64,000 nucleotides of DNA from CAVYBY01 sp963766935. GTDB taxonomy: Bacteria > Actinomycetota > UBA4738 > HRBIN12. The DNA lies in contig CAVYBY010000002.1 in the NCBI GenBank assembly GCA_963766935.1, positions 62,001 through 126,000 on the forward strand, written 5' to 3'. The notes below the pieces were generated by a model. It saw nothing but the letters and a program-made list of their open reading frames with translations, ran no database searches and had not been told where the DNA came from. Position 1 is the stretch's first letter. Every line of letters starts with the position of its first letter. Below are positions 10,349 through 19,674 of this stretch, one piece after another. Made by a program: the position numbers and the translations under genes.

Positions 10349-11522
10349 GGCGATGCCCGGCGCGAGCGTCGGGGGGGTCTCCGCTCTCGTCCGGCTCGGC
10401 CGCCGGCTGCGCGCACGGGGTCTCCCCGTCGGAACGGGCCGCATCCTGACGTTCGTCCGAGCCGTGAGTGCCCTCGGCCTGCCCGACCGTGAGGCGCTCT
10501 ACTGGGCCGGCATGGCTTCGCTCGTCGCCCGCCACGAGGACATCGCTCCATTCGGCGAGGTGTTCGACGAGTGGTACCGATCGCTGGGGGCCGGTGGCGC
10601 GCTGCGGATCGAGCTGGATCTGGCGGCGCCGAGCACGGGCGAGGCCAGGCGATTCGAGATGCCGGAGAACCTGGAGGTGACGGCGGGGCAGGTCGCGGCG
10701 GCGTGGCGGGGCGCCGGGGAAGAAGAGCCCGAGCCCGGCGACGAGGCCGCGATCCGCATCGTCGCGAGTCCGACCGAGGTCCTGCGGACCAAGTCGTTCG
10801 GCGATCTGACCGACGGCGAGCGGATCGAGGTCACGCGGCTCATCCGCAACCTCGCCGTGCGCGTCCCCGTCGAGCGGGCGCGTCGCACGAGGGCGTCGAG
10901 TTCCGGACGGACCTTCGACCTTCGCCGCACGCTCCGGCGATCGCTCCGCACGCAGGGAGAGCCGTTCGACCGCGCGTGGCGCACCCGGCGCTCGCGTACC
11001 CGGCCGCTCGTCCTCATCCTCGACGTCAGCGGATCCATGGCGCCGTACGCCCGTGCGCTGGTCCAGTTCGGGTACGCGGCGATGGCAGCCGGGCGGCGCG
11101 TGGAGGTCTTCTGCTTCGGCACGCGGCTCACCCGGGTGACGCGGACGCTTCGCACGAACGACCCGTCGCGCGCGCTCGAGGAGATCGGCCGGCGGGTGCA
11201 GGACTGGGAGGGCGGGACGCGGATCGGCGAGTCGCTGAAGACCCTCCTCGACGGGTGGAGCCAGCGCGCGGCGCTTCGCGGCGCGGTGGTCGTGCTCGCA
11301 TCCGACGGTCTCGAGCGCGGGGACCCCGAGCTGCTTCGTCAGCAGATGGCGCGGCTCCGGCGACTGGCGCACCGCGTCGTCTGGGTCAACCCCTTGAAGG
11401 GCTCGCCGCGGTACGAGCCGCTTGCGCGCGGGATGGCGGCGGCGCTTCCGAGCGTCGACGTCTTCCTCGCCGGGCACAACCTGGAGAGCCTGGAGCAGCT
11501 CGGACTGGTTCTGGGCTCGTGA
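10341..11522 (+). CDS. coxE: CoxE-like VWA domain protein
   Basis: This ~393-residue protein has a C-terminal von Willebrand A domain. The metal-ion-dependent adhesion motif DVSGSM lies near residue 230, with the following conserved TRI and ASDGLERGD stretches. The N-terminal ~200 residues are helical and typical of CoxE-like proteins, which act with CoxD-type ATPases. The ATG at 10341 overlaps the ATPase stop by eight bases, indicating co-translation. The likely role is insertion or maturation of the CODH metal centre. The longer upstream reading frame is a shadow of the ATPase gene. Confidence 0.82.
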   Translation: MPEAMPGASVGGVSALVRLGRRLRARGLPVGTGRILTFVRAVSALGLPDREALYWAGMASLVARHEDIAPFGEVFDEWYRSLGAGGALRIELDLAAPSTGEARRFEMPENLEVTAGQVAAAWRGAGEEEPEPGDEAAIRIVASPTEVLRTKSFGDLTDGERIEVTRLIRNLAVRVPVERARRTRASSSGRTFDLRRTLRRSLRTQGEPFDRAWRTRRSRTRPLVLILDVSGSMAPYARALVQFGYAAMAAGRRVEVFCFGTRLTRVTRTLRTNDPSRALEEIGRRVQDWEGGTRIGESLKTLLDGWSQRAALRGAVVVLASDGLERGDPELLRQQMARLRRLAHRVVWVNPLKGSPRYEPLARGMAAALPSVDVFLAGHNLESLEQLGLVLGS

Positions 11523-11965
11523 CCGAAGAGCTCGACGCGCCGCCGCGTCGCAACAATCGTGGGTTCCGGATCGTCGCCGGCTCGATGCTGCTCGCCTGTG
11601 TCGTTCTCGTCGTCGCGATCGTCGCGAACCGCGGCCTGAAGGACCGGATCGCGCATGCCCAGTACACGCTGCGGCAGGCCGCGGCGGCGGCCGAGCGGAT
11701 CCAAGAACGCACCGGCTCGTTCTCCGGCGCCGACGCGGCCGGTCTAGCCGGCGAGGACCGAGACCGCGCATACGTCGATGCCGATACGCCGTCGACGTCG
11801 CTCGACGAGGTGAGCGTCTGGGCGTTGCCGCAAGAGTGGGCGGGAGCGGTCAAGGTGAACGACGCCTGCTTCTTCATCCACTCGGTGGGCGGTGAGCTCC
11901 GGTACGGCGTCGGAACCCGGTGCACGGGAACGCAAGCGAGCGGGGCGACCGATACGCAGTGGTAA
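11519..11965 (+). CDS. Small membrane-anchored protein of unknown function
   Basis: This 148-residue protein starts at GTG 11519, overlapping the stop of the coxE-like gene by four bases (GTGA). An N-terminal charged stretch is followed by one hydrophobic helix (residues ~17-34). The remaining ~110 residues are extracytoplasmic, with a possible helical stretch rich in Ala/Gln. Two cysteines in the C-terminal part (in ACFF and TRCTG) could form a disulfide outside the cell. I recognise no family. Position suggests co-expression with coxD/coxE, but no function can be assigned. Confidence 0.7.
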   Translation: MTEELDAPPRRNNRGFRIVAGSMLLACVVLVVAIVANRGLKDRIAHAQYTLRQAAAAAERIQERTGSFSGADAAGLAGEDRDRAYVDADTPSTSLDEVSVWALPQEWAGAVKVNDACFFIHSVGGELRYGVGTRCTGTQASGATDTQW

Positions 11966-11977
11966 CGCCCGGCAGGC

Positions 11978-12508
11978 TCAGGGAGCCGGGGGCGGTGGTG
12001 GCAGCGGGGGGAACGAGCCGGCCGGCTCCGTCGCGTAGGTCTGTTCGGACCTCGGGAGGCCGAAGGGCTCCGTGCTGCGGGCCACGACGACCGTATGGGC
12101 AGCCCGGTCGCCCAGACGCTGCTTCCTGGGCGAGCTCCAAACGAGGATAGCGCCGAGCAGGTACGGCAGGAAGTACGGGATGATGTCGATCACGCGGAGC
12201 ACGTTTCGCACGGCGGCGGGTCCGAACGAGATCGGGGTTCCGTCCTCCGCGCGCACTCGGATCCCGACGAGGAGCTTGCCGACGGTCGCCCCCACCGTCC
12301 CCTCGAGCACGATGAAGTAGGCGATGGCGAGCAGCCAACTGACGGCCGCGCCGGGTCCTCCATAGTGGATCCGTACCGAGAAGTCCGGGCTGTTGGACGT
12401 GTGGAAGTCGGCGAAAGGCGCCGTGACCAGGCCGATGATCAACCAGTCGACGAGGGTCGCCACGAAACGCACGCCCACCCCCGCGTAGCGCACCGGTTCG
12501 TCTTCCAT
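11978..12508 (-). CDS. RDD family membrane protein
   Basis: This ~176-residue protein has the RDD pattern: an early Arg (GVRFVATLVDWLI near residue 12), then helices near 20-35, 62-80 and 108-128, and GKLLVGIRV and QRLGDRAAHTVVV marks. The tail is proline-rich. The ATG at 12508 has GGGGGGAC upstream and is preferred to a GTG at 12568. RDD proteins are poorly characterised membrane proteins, some linked to ion or compatible-solute exchange. It converges with the upstream small gene and is not in an obvious operon. Confidence 0.82.
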   Translation of the reverse strand: MEDEPVRYAGVGVRFVATLVDWLIIGLVTAPFADFHTSNSPDFSVRIHYGGPGAAVSWLLAIAYFIVLEGTVGATVGKLLVGIRVRAEDGTPISFGPAAVRNVLRVIDIIPYFLPYLLGAILVWSSPRKQRLGDRAAHTVVVARSTEPFGLPRSEQTYATEPAGSFPPLPPPPPAP

Positions 12509-12626
12509 CTCGCGCGTCCCCCCGTCGGCCCTCCGATCACGGTACGGGGGACTGGGCCGGACGGTCAAGACGAACGGCGGCAGACACCGCCGTATGGGAC
12601 CTCAAGAACCCTCGGGTTCCTCGTCG

Positions 12627-13949
12627 ATGACCATCCCCGTGAGAGGGGTTTGGCGTCGAGGGGCAACGGCGGCAACTATCGGCGTGTTCGCCGCGTGCTC
12701 GATCGGCCTCGCGACGCCGGCCCGGGCGGCCGTCCAGACGGTCACCAAGGTGACGCTTGCGCCGGGGCTCGTTCTCACCACGATCCGGGACCCGGCCGGG
12801 CCCTGGGTGATCCACGTGCTCTCGGTCGATCCCTCGCGGCCGCTGGCGCTGCGGGTCGCGATGCCCGGGCCGATGGGGACGTTCGCGCGGCCGAGCGAGA
12901 TCGGCCGGGCCGGCGGAGCCCTCGCCGCGATCAACGGAGACTTCACCGTCTCGCCGGGCCGGCCCGTTCACCCTGTGACGCGCAACGGGCTGCTGAGGAC
13001 GACCGGCACCCAGATCGGTCCGGCGTTCGGCTACGCGGGCGTCCGAGGCGGCGTGGTCGGCATCGCGCATCCGAAGGCGTTCGGCCGCGACGTCCGCCAT
13101 CGCACGGGGTTCGCGATCGCCCACGTCAACGCGGGCGCGCCCGGACCGAACCAGATCGTCGCGTTCACGCCGTACGGCGGACAGGCGGAGGCGCCGCCGC
13201 CGAGCGGCTGCTGGGTCCGCGTGCGGCCCTCGGGGCGGCGGGCGTGGGCGCCGGACCGGTCCGCGCTCGTGCGGCCGTATCGAGTCGCTCGCGCGGGCTG
13301 TACCGGAACCGTGCGGGCGCTTCCGGGAAGCGTCGTGCTCTCCTCGCAGCTGACCGGCCCGGGATCGGCCACGCTCCGGCGGTTGCATGCGGGGAACACC
13401 GTCCGTCTGCGGTGGACGAGCGGCTTCGCCGGCGTGATCGACTCCATCGGCGGGGCGCCGACGCTCGTCCGTGACGGACGCTCGGTGGCGCCGGCGTGCA
13501 CCACGTACCTCTGCCGCCGCCAGCCCCGGACGATGGTCGGGGTGCGGGCCGACGGCACGATCCTGCTCGTCGTCGTCGACGGGCGGTCGCAGGCTTCGGT
13601 CGGCATGACGCTCGTGCAGGCAGCCAGGCTGATGCTGGACCTCGGGGCGCGCTCGGCGGTCAACCTCGACGGCGGCGGTGGCGCGGACATGTGGACCTCC
13701 GCCCGCGGGATCGTGAACAACCCCGCGGACCCGTCCGGAGAGCGGCCGGTCACGAGTGCGCTGCTCGTGCTCCGCACGACGGCCACCGGGCATCGTCCGG
13801 TCGGGGCGCGTGCCCTCGCCGGACCCGTCGCGGTCTCGACGGTCTCCCCGGCCGACGCGGAGCAGGCGCAGGCGCTGAACGAAACCGACGGCGGATCCAC
13901 CGGCGGGCTGCTCGATCTGTTGGCGTCGCTCGGTCAGGACCCTTCGTAG
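12627..13949 (+). CDS. Exported phosphodiester glycosidase (NAGPA-like domain) protein
   Basis: This ~440-residue exported protein starts with a signal peptide (MTIPVRGVWRRGATAATIG, hydrophobic stretch, Ala-x-Ala site near residue 30). The body carries the phosphodiester glycosidase/NAGPA (DUF2233) fold marks: AAINGDFT near residue 100, RTMVGVRADGTILLVVVDGR near residue 305, and the terminal SAVNLDGGGGADM. Such proteins cleave sugar-phosphodiester bonds, probably in cell-wall or polysaccharide material; the substrate here is unknown. An in-frame ATG at 12594 would add 11 residues before the signal peptide. Its 3' end overlaps that of glcF by 16 bases on the other strand. Confidence 0.8.
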   Translation: MTIPVRGVWRRGATAATIGVFAACSIGLATPARAAVQTVTKVTLAPGLVLTTIRDPAGPWVIHVLSVDPSRPLALRVAMPGPMGTFARPSEIGRAGGALAAINGDFTVSPGRPVHPVTRNGLLRTTGTQIGPAFGYAGVRGGVVGIAHPKAFGRDVRHRTGFAIAHVNAGAPGPNQIVAFTPYGGQAEAPPPSGCWVRVRPSGRRAWAPDRSALVRPYRVARAGCTGTVRALPGSVVLSSQLTGPGSATLRRLHAGNTVRLRWTSGFAGVIDSIGGAPTLVRDGRSVAPACTTYLCRRQPRTMVGVRADGTILLVVVDGRSQASVGMTLVQAARLMLDLGARSAVNLDGGGGADMWTSARGIVNNPADPSGERPVTSALLVLRTTATGHRPVGARALAGPVAVSTVSPADAEQAQALNETDGGSTGGLLDLLASLGQDPS

Positions 13950-15223
13950 GCGCGGTCGAGCAGCTCCACGGGGTGCACGACCTCGAGCCGGACGCCGAGC
14001 GCTCGCGCGCCGGCGCGAAGCTGCATCGTGCACCCGGGATTCGCGCTCGCGACCACGGTGCAGCCGGTCGAGACGACCGCCTCGACGGTCCGGCGCATCA
14101 GGGCGTCGGCCATCTCGGGCTGCGTGACGTTGTAGATGCCGGCGGCCCCGCAGCAGCGATCGCCGTTGGGGATGTCGACCACCTCGAGTCCGGGGATCGC
14201 GCCGAGGAGCGCGCGCGGCTGCTTGCGGATGCCCTGAGCCCGCAGCGCATGACATGCGTCGTGGTAGGCGACGCGACGCGGCTTTCCGCCGACGGGTGCC
14301 CTGTCGGACGCGAGCCGCTGGTCGTAGAGGAACTCCATCAGGTCGAGCACGGGCGGCATCGAGATGTCGTCGGTGAGCTCCTTGTAGGACTTCATGTGCG
14401 CGCTGCAACCGGCGGCGTTCACGACGATCGCGTCGACGCCGGCGAAGGCCGACGCGTTTCGCTTCGCAAGTGAGCGGGCCGCGTCGAGGTGGCCGTTGTG
14501 GGCGTGCAACGCCCCGCAGCATCGTTGGGCCCGCGGCACGATCACGCGCCAACCGCCCCGCGTCAGGACGCGGATCGTCGCTTCGTTCACGCCGCGGAAC
14601 CACCGGTCCTGCACGCAACCGGTAAGCATCGCGACGGTCCCGCGGCGCGCGGTTCCCGGCGGCGGATCGGCCCGCCGCGGGAGCCGATGGAGCCGGCGTG
14701 AGGGAGCGGGGAGCAGCCGGCGAACGCGCCGCCCCATGAACGGCGACGCGAGCGGCTGGAGCGCCGTTGCCAGACCGAGGAGTCGCGGCCGGGCGAGAAT
14801 CACGTCGAGACCGAGGGTGCGGACGAGCCGCGAGCGGCGCGAGCGGTGCGGCTCGACCTGCGAGCGAGCGCGCTCCATCATCCGGCCGAACGGCACGTGC
14901 GACGGACACACGTCCTCGCACGCCCGGCAGACGAGACACAGGTCCATGTACGACGCGAAGGTGTCGTCGACCTCGGCGCGGCCCTCCTGAACGGCACGCA
15001 TCGCCGCGATCCGGCCGCGCGGCGATGCGGTCTCGTCGCCGGTGAGCACGTAGGTCGGACAGTGGGGGAGGCAGAGCCCGCACGCGACGCACGAGTTGAG
15101 GTCGTCGGGAGACGGCGCGTCGCCCGCGGCCCAGCGCGCGATCGAGCCCGGATCCGGTCCGATGAATCTCGTGCCGGTGGGAAGGTCGGTGCCGAGCGGC
15201 GCGTCGATGGGGTCGGCGGTCAC
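13934..15223 (-). CDS. glcF: Glycolate oxidase iron-sulfur subunit
   Basis: GlcF is the iron-sulfur subunit of the membrane-associated glycolate dehydrogenase GlcDEF. Two ferredoxin-type clusters are visible, CVACGLCLPHCP near residue 45 and CLVCRACEDVCP near residue 96. Two CCG domains follow (CCGALHAHNG; CCGAAGIYNVTQ, with nearby HDACHALRAQG). GTG at 15223 is preferred because GAGGA precedes it at good spacing; an ATG at 15241 adds six residues. The partners glcE and glcD lie on the same strand ~1.5 kb upstream, separated by an aminotransferase on the opposite strand, an unusual split of the operon. Confidence 0.9.
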   Translation of the reverse strand: MTADPIDAPLGTDLPTGTRFIGPDPGSIARWAAGDAPSPDDLNSCVACGLCLPHCPTYVLTGDETASPRGRIAAMRAVQEGRAEVDDTFASYMDLCLVCRACEDVCPSHVPFGRMMERARSQVEPHRSRRSRLVRTLGLDVILARPRLLGLATALQPLASPFMGRRVRRLLPAPSRRLHRLPRRADPPPGTARRGTVAMLTGCVQDRWFRGVNEATIRVLTRGGWRVIVPRAQRCCGALHAHNGHLDAARSLAKRNASAFAGVDAIVVNAAGCSAHMKSYKELTDDISMPPVLDLMEFLYDQRLASDRAPVGGKPRRVAYHDACHALRAQGIRKQPRALLGAIPGLEVVDIPNGDRCCGAAGIYNVTQPEMADALMRRTVEAVVSTGCTVVASANPGCTMQLRAGARALGVRLEVVHPVELLDRAYEGS

Positions 15224-15334
15224 GGCGCCATCCTCACACAACCGACGCCACGTCGGTCACGGCCGGCCTCCGCGCGCTGCTCGTGTATTCCCGAAGCCAG
15301 CCGTGCTCTTCTCGGAGGCAACGGCTCGGGCTGA

Positions 15335-15430
15335 TCAGCGAATGGCCCGAGGCGGGCGCCGGCGAAGCCAACCGGCCACGAAGAGCAGAAGCACGGCTCC
15401 GACGATGAGAGCGAGCACCACCCTCGGCAT
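15335..15430 (-). CDS. Possible 31-residue single-helix membrane protein
   Basis: This short frame upstream of glcF reads a hydrophobic helix of about 18 residues (VVLALIVGAVLLLFVAGW) followed by a basic tail rich in arginine and proline. That is the topology of a small inner-membrane protein. No clear ribosome site was found and no family is recognised. The rest of the 15224-15514 interval shows nothing else convincing. It could be chance in GC-rich DNA. Confidence 0.3.
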   Translation of the reverse strand: MPRVVLALIVGAVLLLFVAGWLRRRPPRAIR

Positions 15431-15514
15431 CAAGTCCGACGAGACCCCGGCGGGATCGCACGGGGTCCTGAGGGCCACGCCTCACCAGGAAGCCGGTTGG
15501 CTACCCTTCCTTCC

Positions 15515-16682
15515 GTGAGCAAGCTCCGGGCGTCGGCCAAAGCCTCCTCCTTCACCGAATCCGTGATCCGCGAGATGACGCGGCTGTCCGACCTCCACGG
15601 TGCGATCAACCTCGGGCAGGGGTTCCCCGACTTCCCCGCGCCGATCGAGGTCAAGGATGCCGCCCGTCAGGCGATCGCCGACGACCACAACCAGTACCCG
15701 GTGACGTGGGGCGTGCCGGCGTTCCGGGAGGCGATTGCCGAGAAGTATCAGCGCGAGTACGGGATGCACGATCGATCCCGAGACCGAGATCTGCGTCACG
15801 TGTGGGTCAACCGAGGCGATGATGGCCTCGATGCTCGGCGTGCTCGACGCGGGCGATGAAGTGGTTCTTTTTCAGCCGTTCTACGAGAACTACGGGCCGG
15901 ACGCGATCATGTCCGGCGCTGCGCAGCGGCTGGTGACGCTGCGGCCGCCGGACTGGTCGTTCGACGAATCGGATCTGCGCGCGGTCTTCGGCAACCGGAC
16001 GCGCGCCGTGGTCATCAACTCGCCGAACAACCCTGCAGGGAAGGTGTTCTCGCGGGAGGAGCTCGAGGCGATTGCGGAGCTCTGCGTGCGTTACGACGCC
16101 ATCGCCATCACCGACGAGATCTATGAGCACATCACCTACGACGGCGCCGTCCACATCCCGATCGCGACGATCCCGGGGATGGCGGACCGGACCATCACCG
16201 TGAGTGCGTTGTCGAAGACCTACGCGGTGACCGGGTGGCGCGTCGGCTGGGCGATCGCCGCGCAGCCGCTGATGAACGGGATCCGCACGGTTCACGACTT
16301 CCTGACGGTTGCCGCCGCCGCGCCGCTGCAGATCGCCGGCATCACGGCGCTCGGTCTGCCGGCCGGCTACTACGAGCGGATGCGCGAGGAGTACGAGGCG
16401 CGGCGCGACGTCATGCTGCGCGTGCTCGCCGACACGGGCTTTGCCGCGGATCCGCCGCGCGGCGCGTACTACGTGATGGCCGACATCTCGCACCTTGGAT
16501 TTGCCGACGACGTCGAGGCGGCGAACCACCTCGTCGAGCGCGTCGGCGTCGCGAGCGTGCCGGGATCGTCGTTCTTTGCCGATCCCGCCGACGGCCGCTC
16601 GTTGTTGCGGTTCGCGTTTCCGAAGAAGCTCGAGACGCTCGAGGCGGCGGGGGAGCGGCTGCGGTCGCTCGTTCGGTCGTGA
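15515..16682 (+). CDS. PLP-dependent aminotransferase, class I/II (one-base frameshift)
   Basis: This fold-type I aminotransferase of ~388 residues is interrupted by one extra base near 15767: the first frame ends at REYGM and the second resumes with TIDPETEICVTCGSTEA. Around it the protein is intact: INLGQGFPDFPAP, INSPNNPAGKVF, TDEIYEHI, and the PLP lysine motif SALSKTYAVTGWRVGW. The GTG at 15515 is preceded seven bases upstream by TACCCT, suggesting a leaderless transcript. The specific amino acid is unknown; aspartate/methionine/kynurenine-type enzymes look alike. It lies inside the glycolate oxidase gene set, so glyoxylate as amino acceptor is possible. The frameshift may be a sequencing error. 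Confidence 0.85.
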
Positions 16683-16701
16683 CTTCGGCCTGAGGCTTCG
16701 C

Positions 16702-17760
16702 CTAAAGCCCGCCCCACGCCCGACCCGGCACCAGCACCCCGCCCGGGTCGAACGCCTGCTTGATCCTGCGCTGCACCTCCATGGCCGGGAGCGTCGTGTC
16801 GCCGAGCCCGCCCGGGCCGCGGACCACCGGCGCGATCCCGCCGGCTGCCTCGGCCCGGCGGCGGACGACGGTGAGCGCTCCGTCGGAGTCCTCCAGACCG
16901 ACCCACGCGAGACCGACGCCGAACAGCGCCCGCCACGAGCGATGCCCCGAGAGCACGTCGGGCAGACGCGACGGGGGAACCGAGATCTCCACAACGGTCG
17001 AGCCCTCGACCGCGTCGATCGGCGGCGTCAGCGCGTGCGGCTCGGTCTCGTCCTCGACATCGACCTCGGCCACCGAACGCGCGGCCGCCGTCTGCTCCTC
17101 CAACTCGGCCGGCCATCCGTCGAGCACGACCTCGACGTGGTCCGGGCCGGCGATCACCGCGGCCGGCAGCGGAACGGCCGACAGCAGGCGCTCCCCGAGC
17201 TCCAGCCCGTCGCCGTAGGCGATCAGCCGCCGGCGTGCGGCCGGCAGGGGCCGAACCTTGAGCGCGGCCTGGACCAGGACGCCGAGCGTCCCGAGCGATC
17301 CGGTTGCCAGGCGGTGCAGGTCGTACCCGGTGACGTTCTTCACCGTCCGGGCACCGCTCTTGACGAGTCGTCCGTCGCCGGTAACGAGCTCCAGCTCGAC
17401 GACCGTGTCGCGGACGTGACCGACGCGCAGTCGCCGTGGTGAGGACGCGCCGGCCGCGATCACGCCGCCGACGGTGGCGGCCTCGGGGGCATCGACCGCC
17501 CATTCCTGGTTGCCGGCCGAAAGCGCGGTCTGGAGATCGCCGACCCGCGTGCCGGCCGCGACCACGACCAGCATCTCGGCCGGGTCGTAGGCCACGATGC
17601 CGTCGAGCATCGTCGTCCACAGCTCGACGTCGGCCTCGGTCGGGTTCCCGCGATCCATGTGCGTGCGTCCCCCGACGACGAGCACACGCCGCCGGTCCGC
17701 GCCGGCGGCGACAAGTGTCGTCACGACGTCGGCCGCCGTGTTCGGGTGGATCAGATCCAT
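16702..17760 (-). CDS. glcE: Glycolate oxidase FAD-binding subunit
   Basis: This ~352-residue FAD-binding protein is of the FAD/FMN-containing dehydrogenase (GlcE) type. The N-terminal PCMH domain shows VVAAGTRVGDLQ, GGVIAAGASSPRR near residue 100 and VKNVTGYDLHRLATGSLGTL near residue 140. The C-terminal oxidase domain ends in QAFDPGGVLVPGR, the usual Arg/Gly-ended motif. The ATG at 17760 overlaps the glcD stop by ten bases, so translation is coupled. It works with GlcD and GlcF to oxidise glycolate to glyoxylate and pass electrons to the quinone pool. Confidence 0.88.
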   Translation of the reverse strand: MDLIHPNTAADVVTTLVAAGADRRRVLVVGGRTHMDRGNPTEADVELWTTMLDGIVAYDPAEMLVVVAAGTRVGDLQTALSAGNQEWAVDAPEAATVGGVIAAGASSPRRLRVGHVRDTVVELELVTGDGRLVKSGARTVKNVTGYDLHRLATGSLGTLGVLVQAALKVRPLPAARRRLIAYGDGLELGERLLSAVPLPAAVIAGPDHVEVVLDGWPAELEEQTAAARSVAEVDVEDETEPHALTPPIDAVEGSTVVEISVPPSRLPDVLSGHRSWRALFGVGLAWVGLEDSDGALTVVRRRAEAAGGIAPVVRGPGGLGDTTLPAMEVQRRIKQAFDPGGVLVPGRAWGGL

Positions 17761-19221
17761 GTCCCCTCCGGGATCGTCGCGGCCGCGTCCGCGGCGACAT
17801 CGGTCCCCGCCCGCGCCACCATCACGTCGCCACAGCGAGCCCCGGACGGCAGGACCTTCTGCGGGTTCATCCGGCGATGGGGGTCGAACGCCGCCCGCAC
17901 GCAATCTTGCGTCGCCAGATCGTCCGGTGTGAAGACGAGCGGCATGAAATCGCGCTTCTCCAGACCGATCCCGTGCTCGCCCGAGAGCGCGCCGCCGGCG
18001 TCGATGCACAGGCGGACGATGCGCTCGCTGGCGCGCGAGCACGCGCTCGAGCATCCCGGGCACGCTTCGGTCGAACGAGATCAGGGGGTGGAGGTTGCCG
18101 TCCCCGGCGTGGAACACATTGGTGACGATCAGGTTCTCGCGGCCGCAGATCTCGTAGACGCCCGTGAGCACTTCGACGAGCTTGGTCCGCGGAACGACGC
18201 AATCGTGCAGGTGGTAGTTGGGGGCGATCTGCGCCACGGCGCCGAAGGCCGACTTCCGCCCCTTCCACAACAGGGCCCGCTCGGCCTCGTCGGCGGCCAC
18301 CCGGATTGTGCGGACGCCGTGTTCGCGCCCCGCGGCTTCCACCTCGGCCGACTGGGCCTCGACTCCGGCGCGCACGCCGTCGACCTCGACCAGCAAGATG
18401 GCCGCCGCATCCGTCGGATAGCCGGCGTGCGCGAACCGCTCCGCGGCGATCACGATGCCGCGGTCCATCATTTCCATCGCGGCCGGAACCACGCCGCGGC
18501 CGATGATCTCCGTCACCGTCGCCGCGCAGGCTTCGACGGTCGTGAAGTCGAGGAGCATCGTGCGGACCGCCGGCGGCACCGGCACCAGCCGCACGCAGGC
18601 CGCGACGACGATGCCGAGCGTTCCCTCGCTGCCGACCACCACGCCGCGCAGGTCGTAGCCCGGCGCCTCGGGGGCTTCGGAGCCGATCCGCTCCAGCGAC
18701 CCGTCGGGCATGACGACGTCCAGCGCGAGCACGTGGGCGGACGTGACGCCGTAGGCGAGACAGTGCGGCCCTCCGGCGTTGGTGTTGACGTTGCCGCCGA
18801 TCGTCGAGACCTGCTGGCTCGACGGATCGGGCGCGTAGGTGAAACCCGTCGGCGCGAGCGCGCGCGACAGCTCGAGGTTGAACAAGCCGGGCTCGACCCA
18901 TGCCAGCCGATCGGCGGGCCGCAGCTCGAGGATGCGGTTCAGCTTCGACGTCGCGATCACCAGCGCGTCGCCGATGGGTGTCGCGCCACCCGCGAGCCCC
19001 GTGCCCGATCCGCGCGGGACGATCGGCAGGCCGTGGCGGACGGCGGCGCGCACGCAGGCGCGAACCTCGTCGACCGTCTCGGGCAGTGCGACCAGCGCGC
19101 ACCCGCCCTCGACCATCGACGCGTCGCGCGAATACAACCGGAGCGCAAGCGGATCGGAGAGCAGCGCGCCCGGTCCGAGCGCCGCTTCGAGCTCGTTGCG
19201 GCATGCGGCGACGTCGGCCAT
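17751..19221 (-). CDS. glcD: Glycolate oxidase FAD-linked subunit (frameshifted)
   Basis: The N-terminal ~390 residues are typical GlcD: PRGSGTGLAGGA near residue 70, STIGGNVNTNAGG near residue 142, VVGSEGTLGIV, and VFHAGDGNLHPLI near residue 380. The frame then breaks at a GC dinucleotide run (18031-18037). The true C-terminus continues in another frame (DAGGALSGEHGIGLEKRDFM, then FDPHRRMNPQKVLP) to a stop at 17751. Reading on in the first frame instead runs into glcE and mimics a GlcD-GlcE fusion. The pattern fits a two-base loss or one-base gain, probably an assembly error. The ATG at 19221 follows TAGCCT nine bases upstream, suggesting a leaderless start. Confidence 0.87.
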
Positions 19222-19277
19222 CCGGACCCTAGGCTACGCCCGGCGCGTCCCGGACCGAAATCGAAACGGTCGCTCGC

Positions 19278-19610
19278 TCAGGCGACGCGGCCCGGTGAGC
19301 CGTCGGGCGCCTCGAACGGCAGGCCCTCGGCGTCCCAGGCTTCCATCCCGCCTTCGACGTTGGTGGCGTCGAATCCGCGCGCCTGCAACATCATGGTCGC
19401 CAGCTCGCTGCGATTGCCCGAGCGGCAGATCACCGCGACCGGCTTGGTCTTGTCCAGCTCCTGCCCCGCCCCGGCCATGATGGTGTTGAGGGGGATGTGG
19501 ATCGCGCCCTCGACCCGCCCCGCCGCCCACTCGTACGGCTCGCGACAGTCCACCAGCTGGATCTGGCCGAGGGCGGCGTGGACGGCGCGGACCGACGAGA
19601 GGTCGGCCAT
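19278..19610 (-). CDS. Rhodanese-like domain protein
   Basis: This ~110-residue single-domain rhodanese has the expected landmarks: LVDCREPYEWAAGRVEGAIH near residue 19 and the active-site loop ICRSGNRS with Cys62. Such proteins transfer sulfane sulfur; no specific partner is evident. The ATG at 19610 is chosen because it begins the domain; a longer frame overlaps the divergent pfkB gene. No strong ribosome site is visible. An eight-codon frame just upstream ends in TGATG over its start and might couple translation. Confidence 0.82.
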   Translation of the reverse strand: MADLSSVRAVHAALGQIQLVDCREPYEWAAGRVEGAIHIPLNTIMAGAGQELDKTKPVAVICRSGNRSELATMMLQARGFDATNVEGGMEAWDAEGLPFEAPDGSPGRVA

Positions 19611-19674
19611 CAGCGCGCAAGGAGGACGATCGGCATGGCCGCTATCGTAGCGGCGTGAGAGGGCTTCAGACTCC

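Noticed and set aside
12537..15092. Long 851-codon leftward frame opposite the phosphodiester glycosidase and across glcF
   Set aside because: Arg/Pro-rich shadow translation of two real genes with recognisable domains in other frames.
16702..19221. Apparent GlcD-GlcE fusion protein
   Set aside because: The middle ~100 residues are Arg-rich frameshift product; the real GlcD C-terminus is in another frame ending at 17751, and glcE has its own start at 17760.
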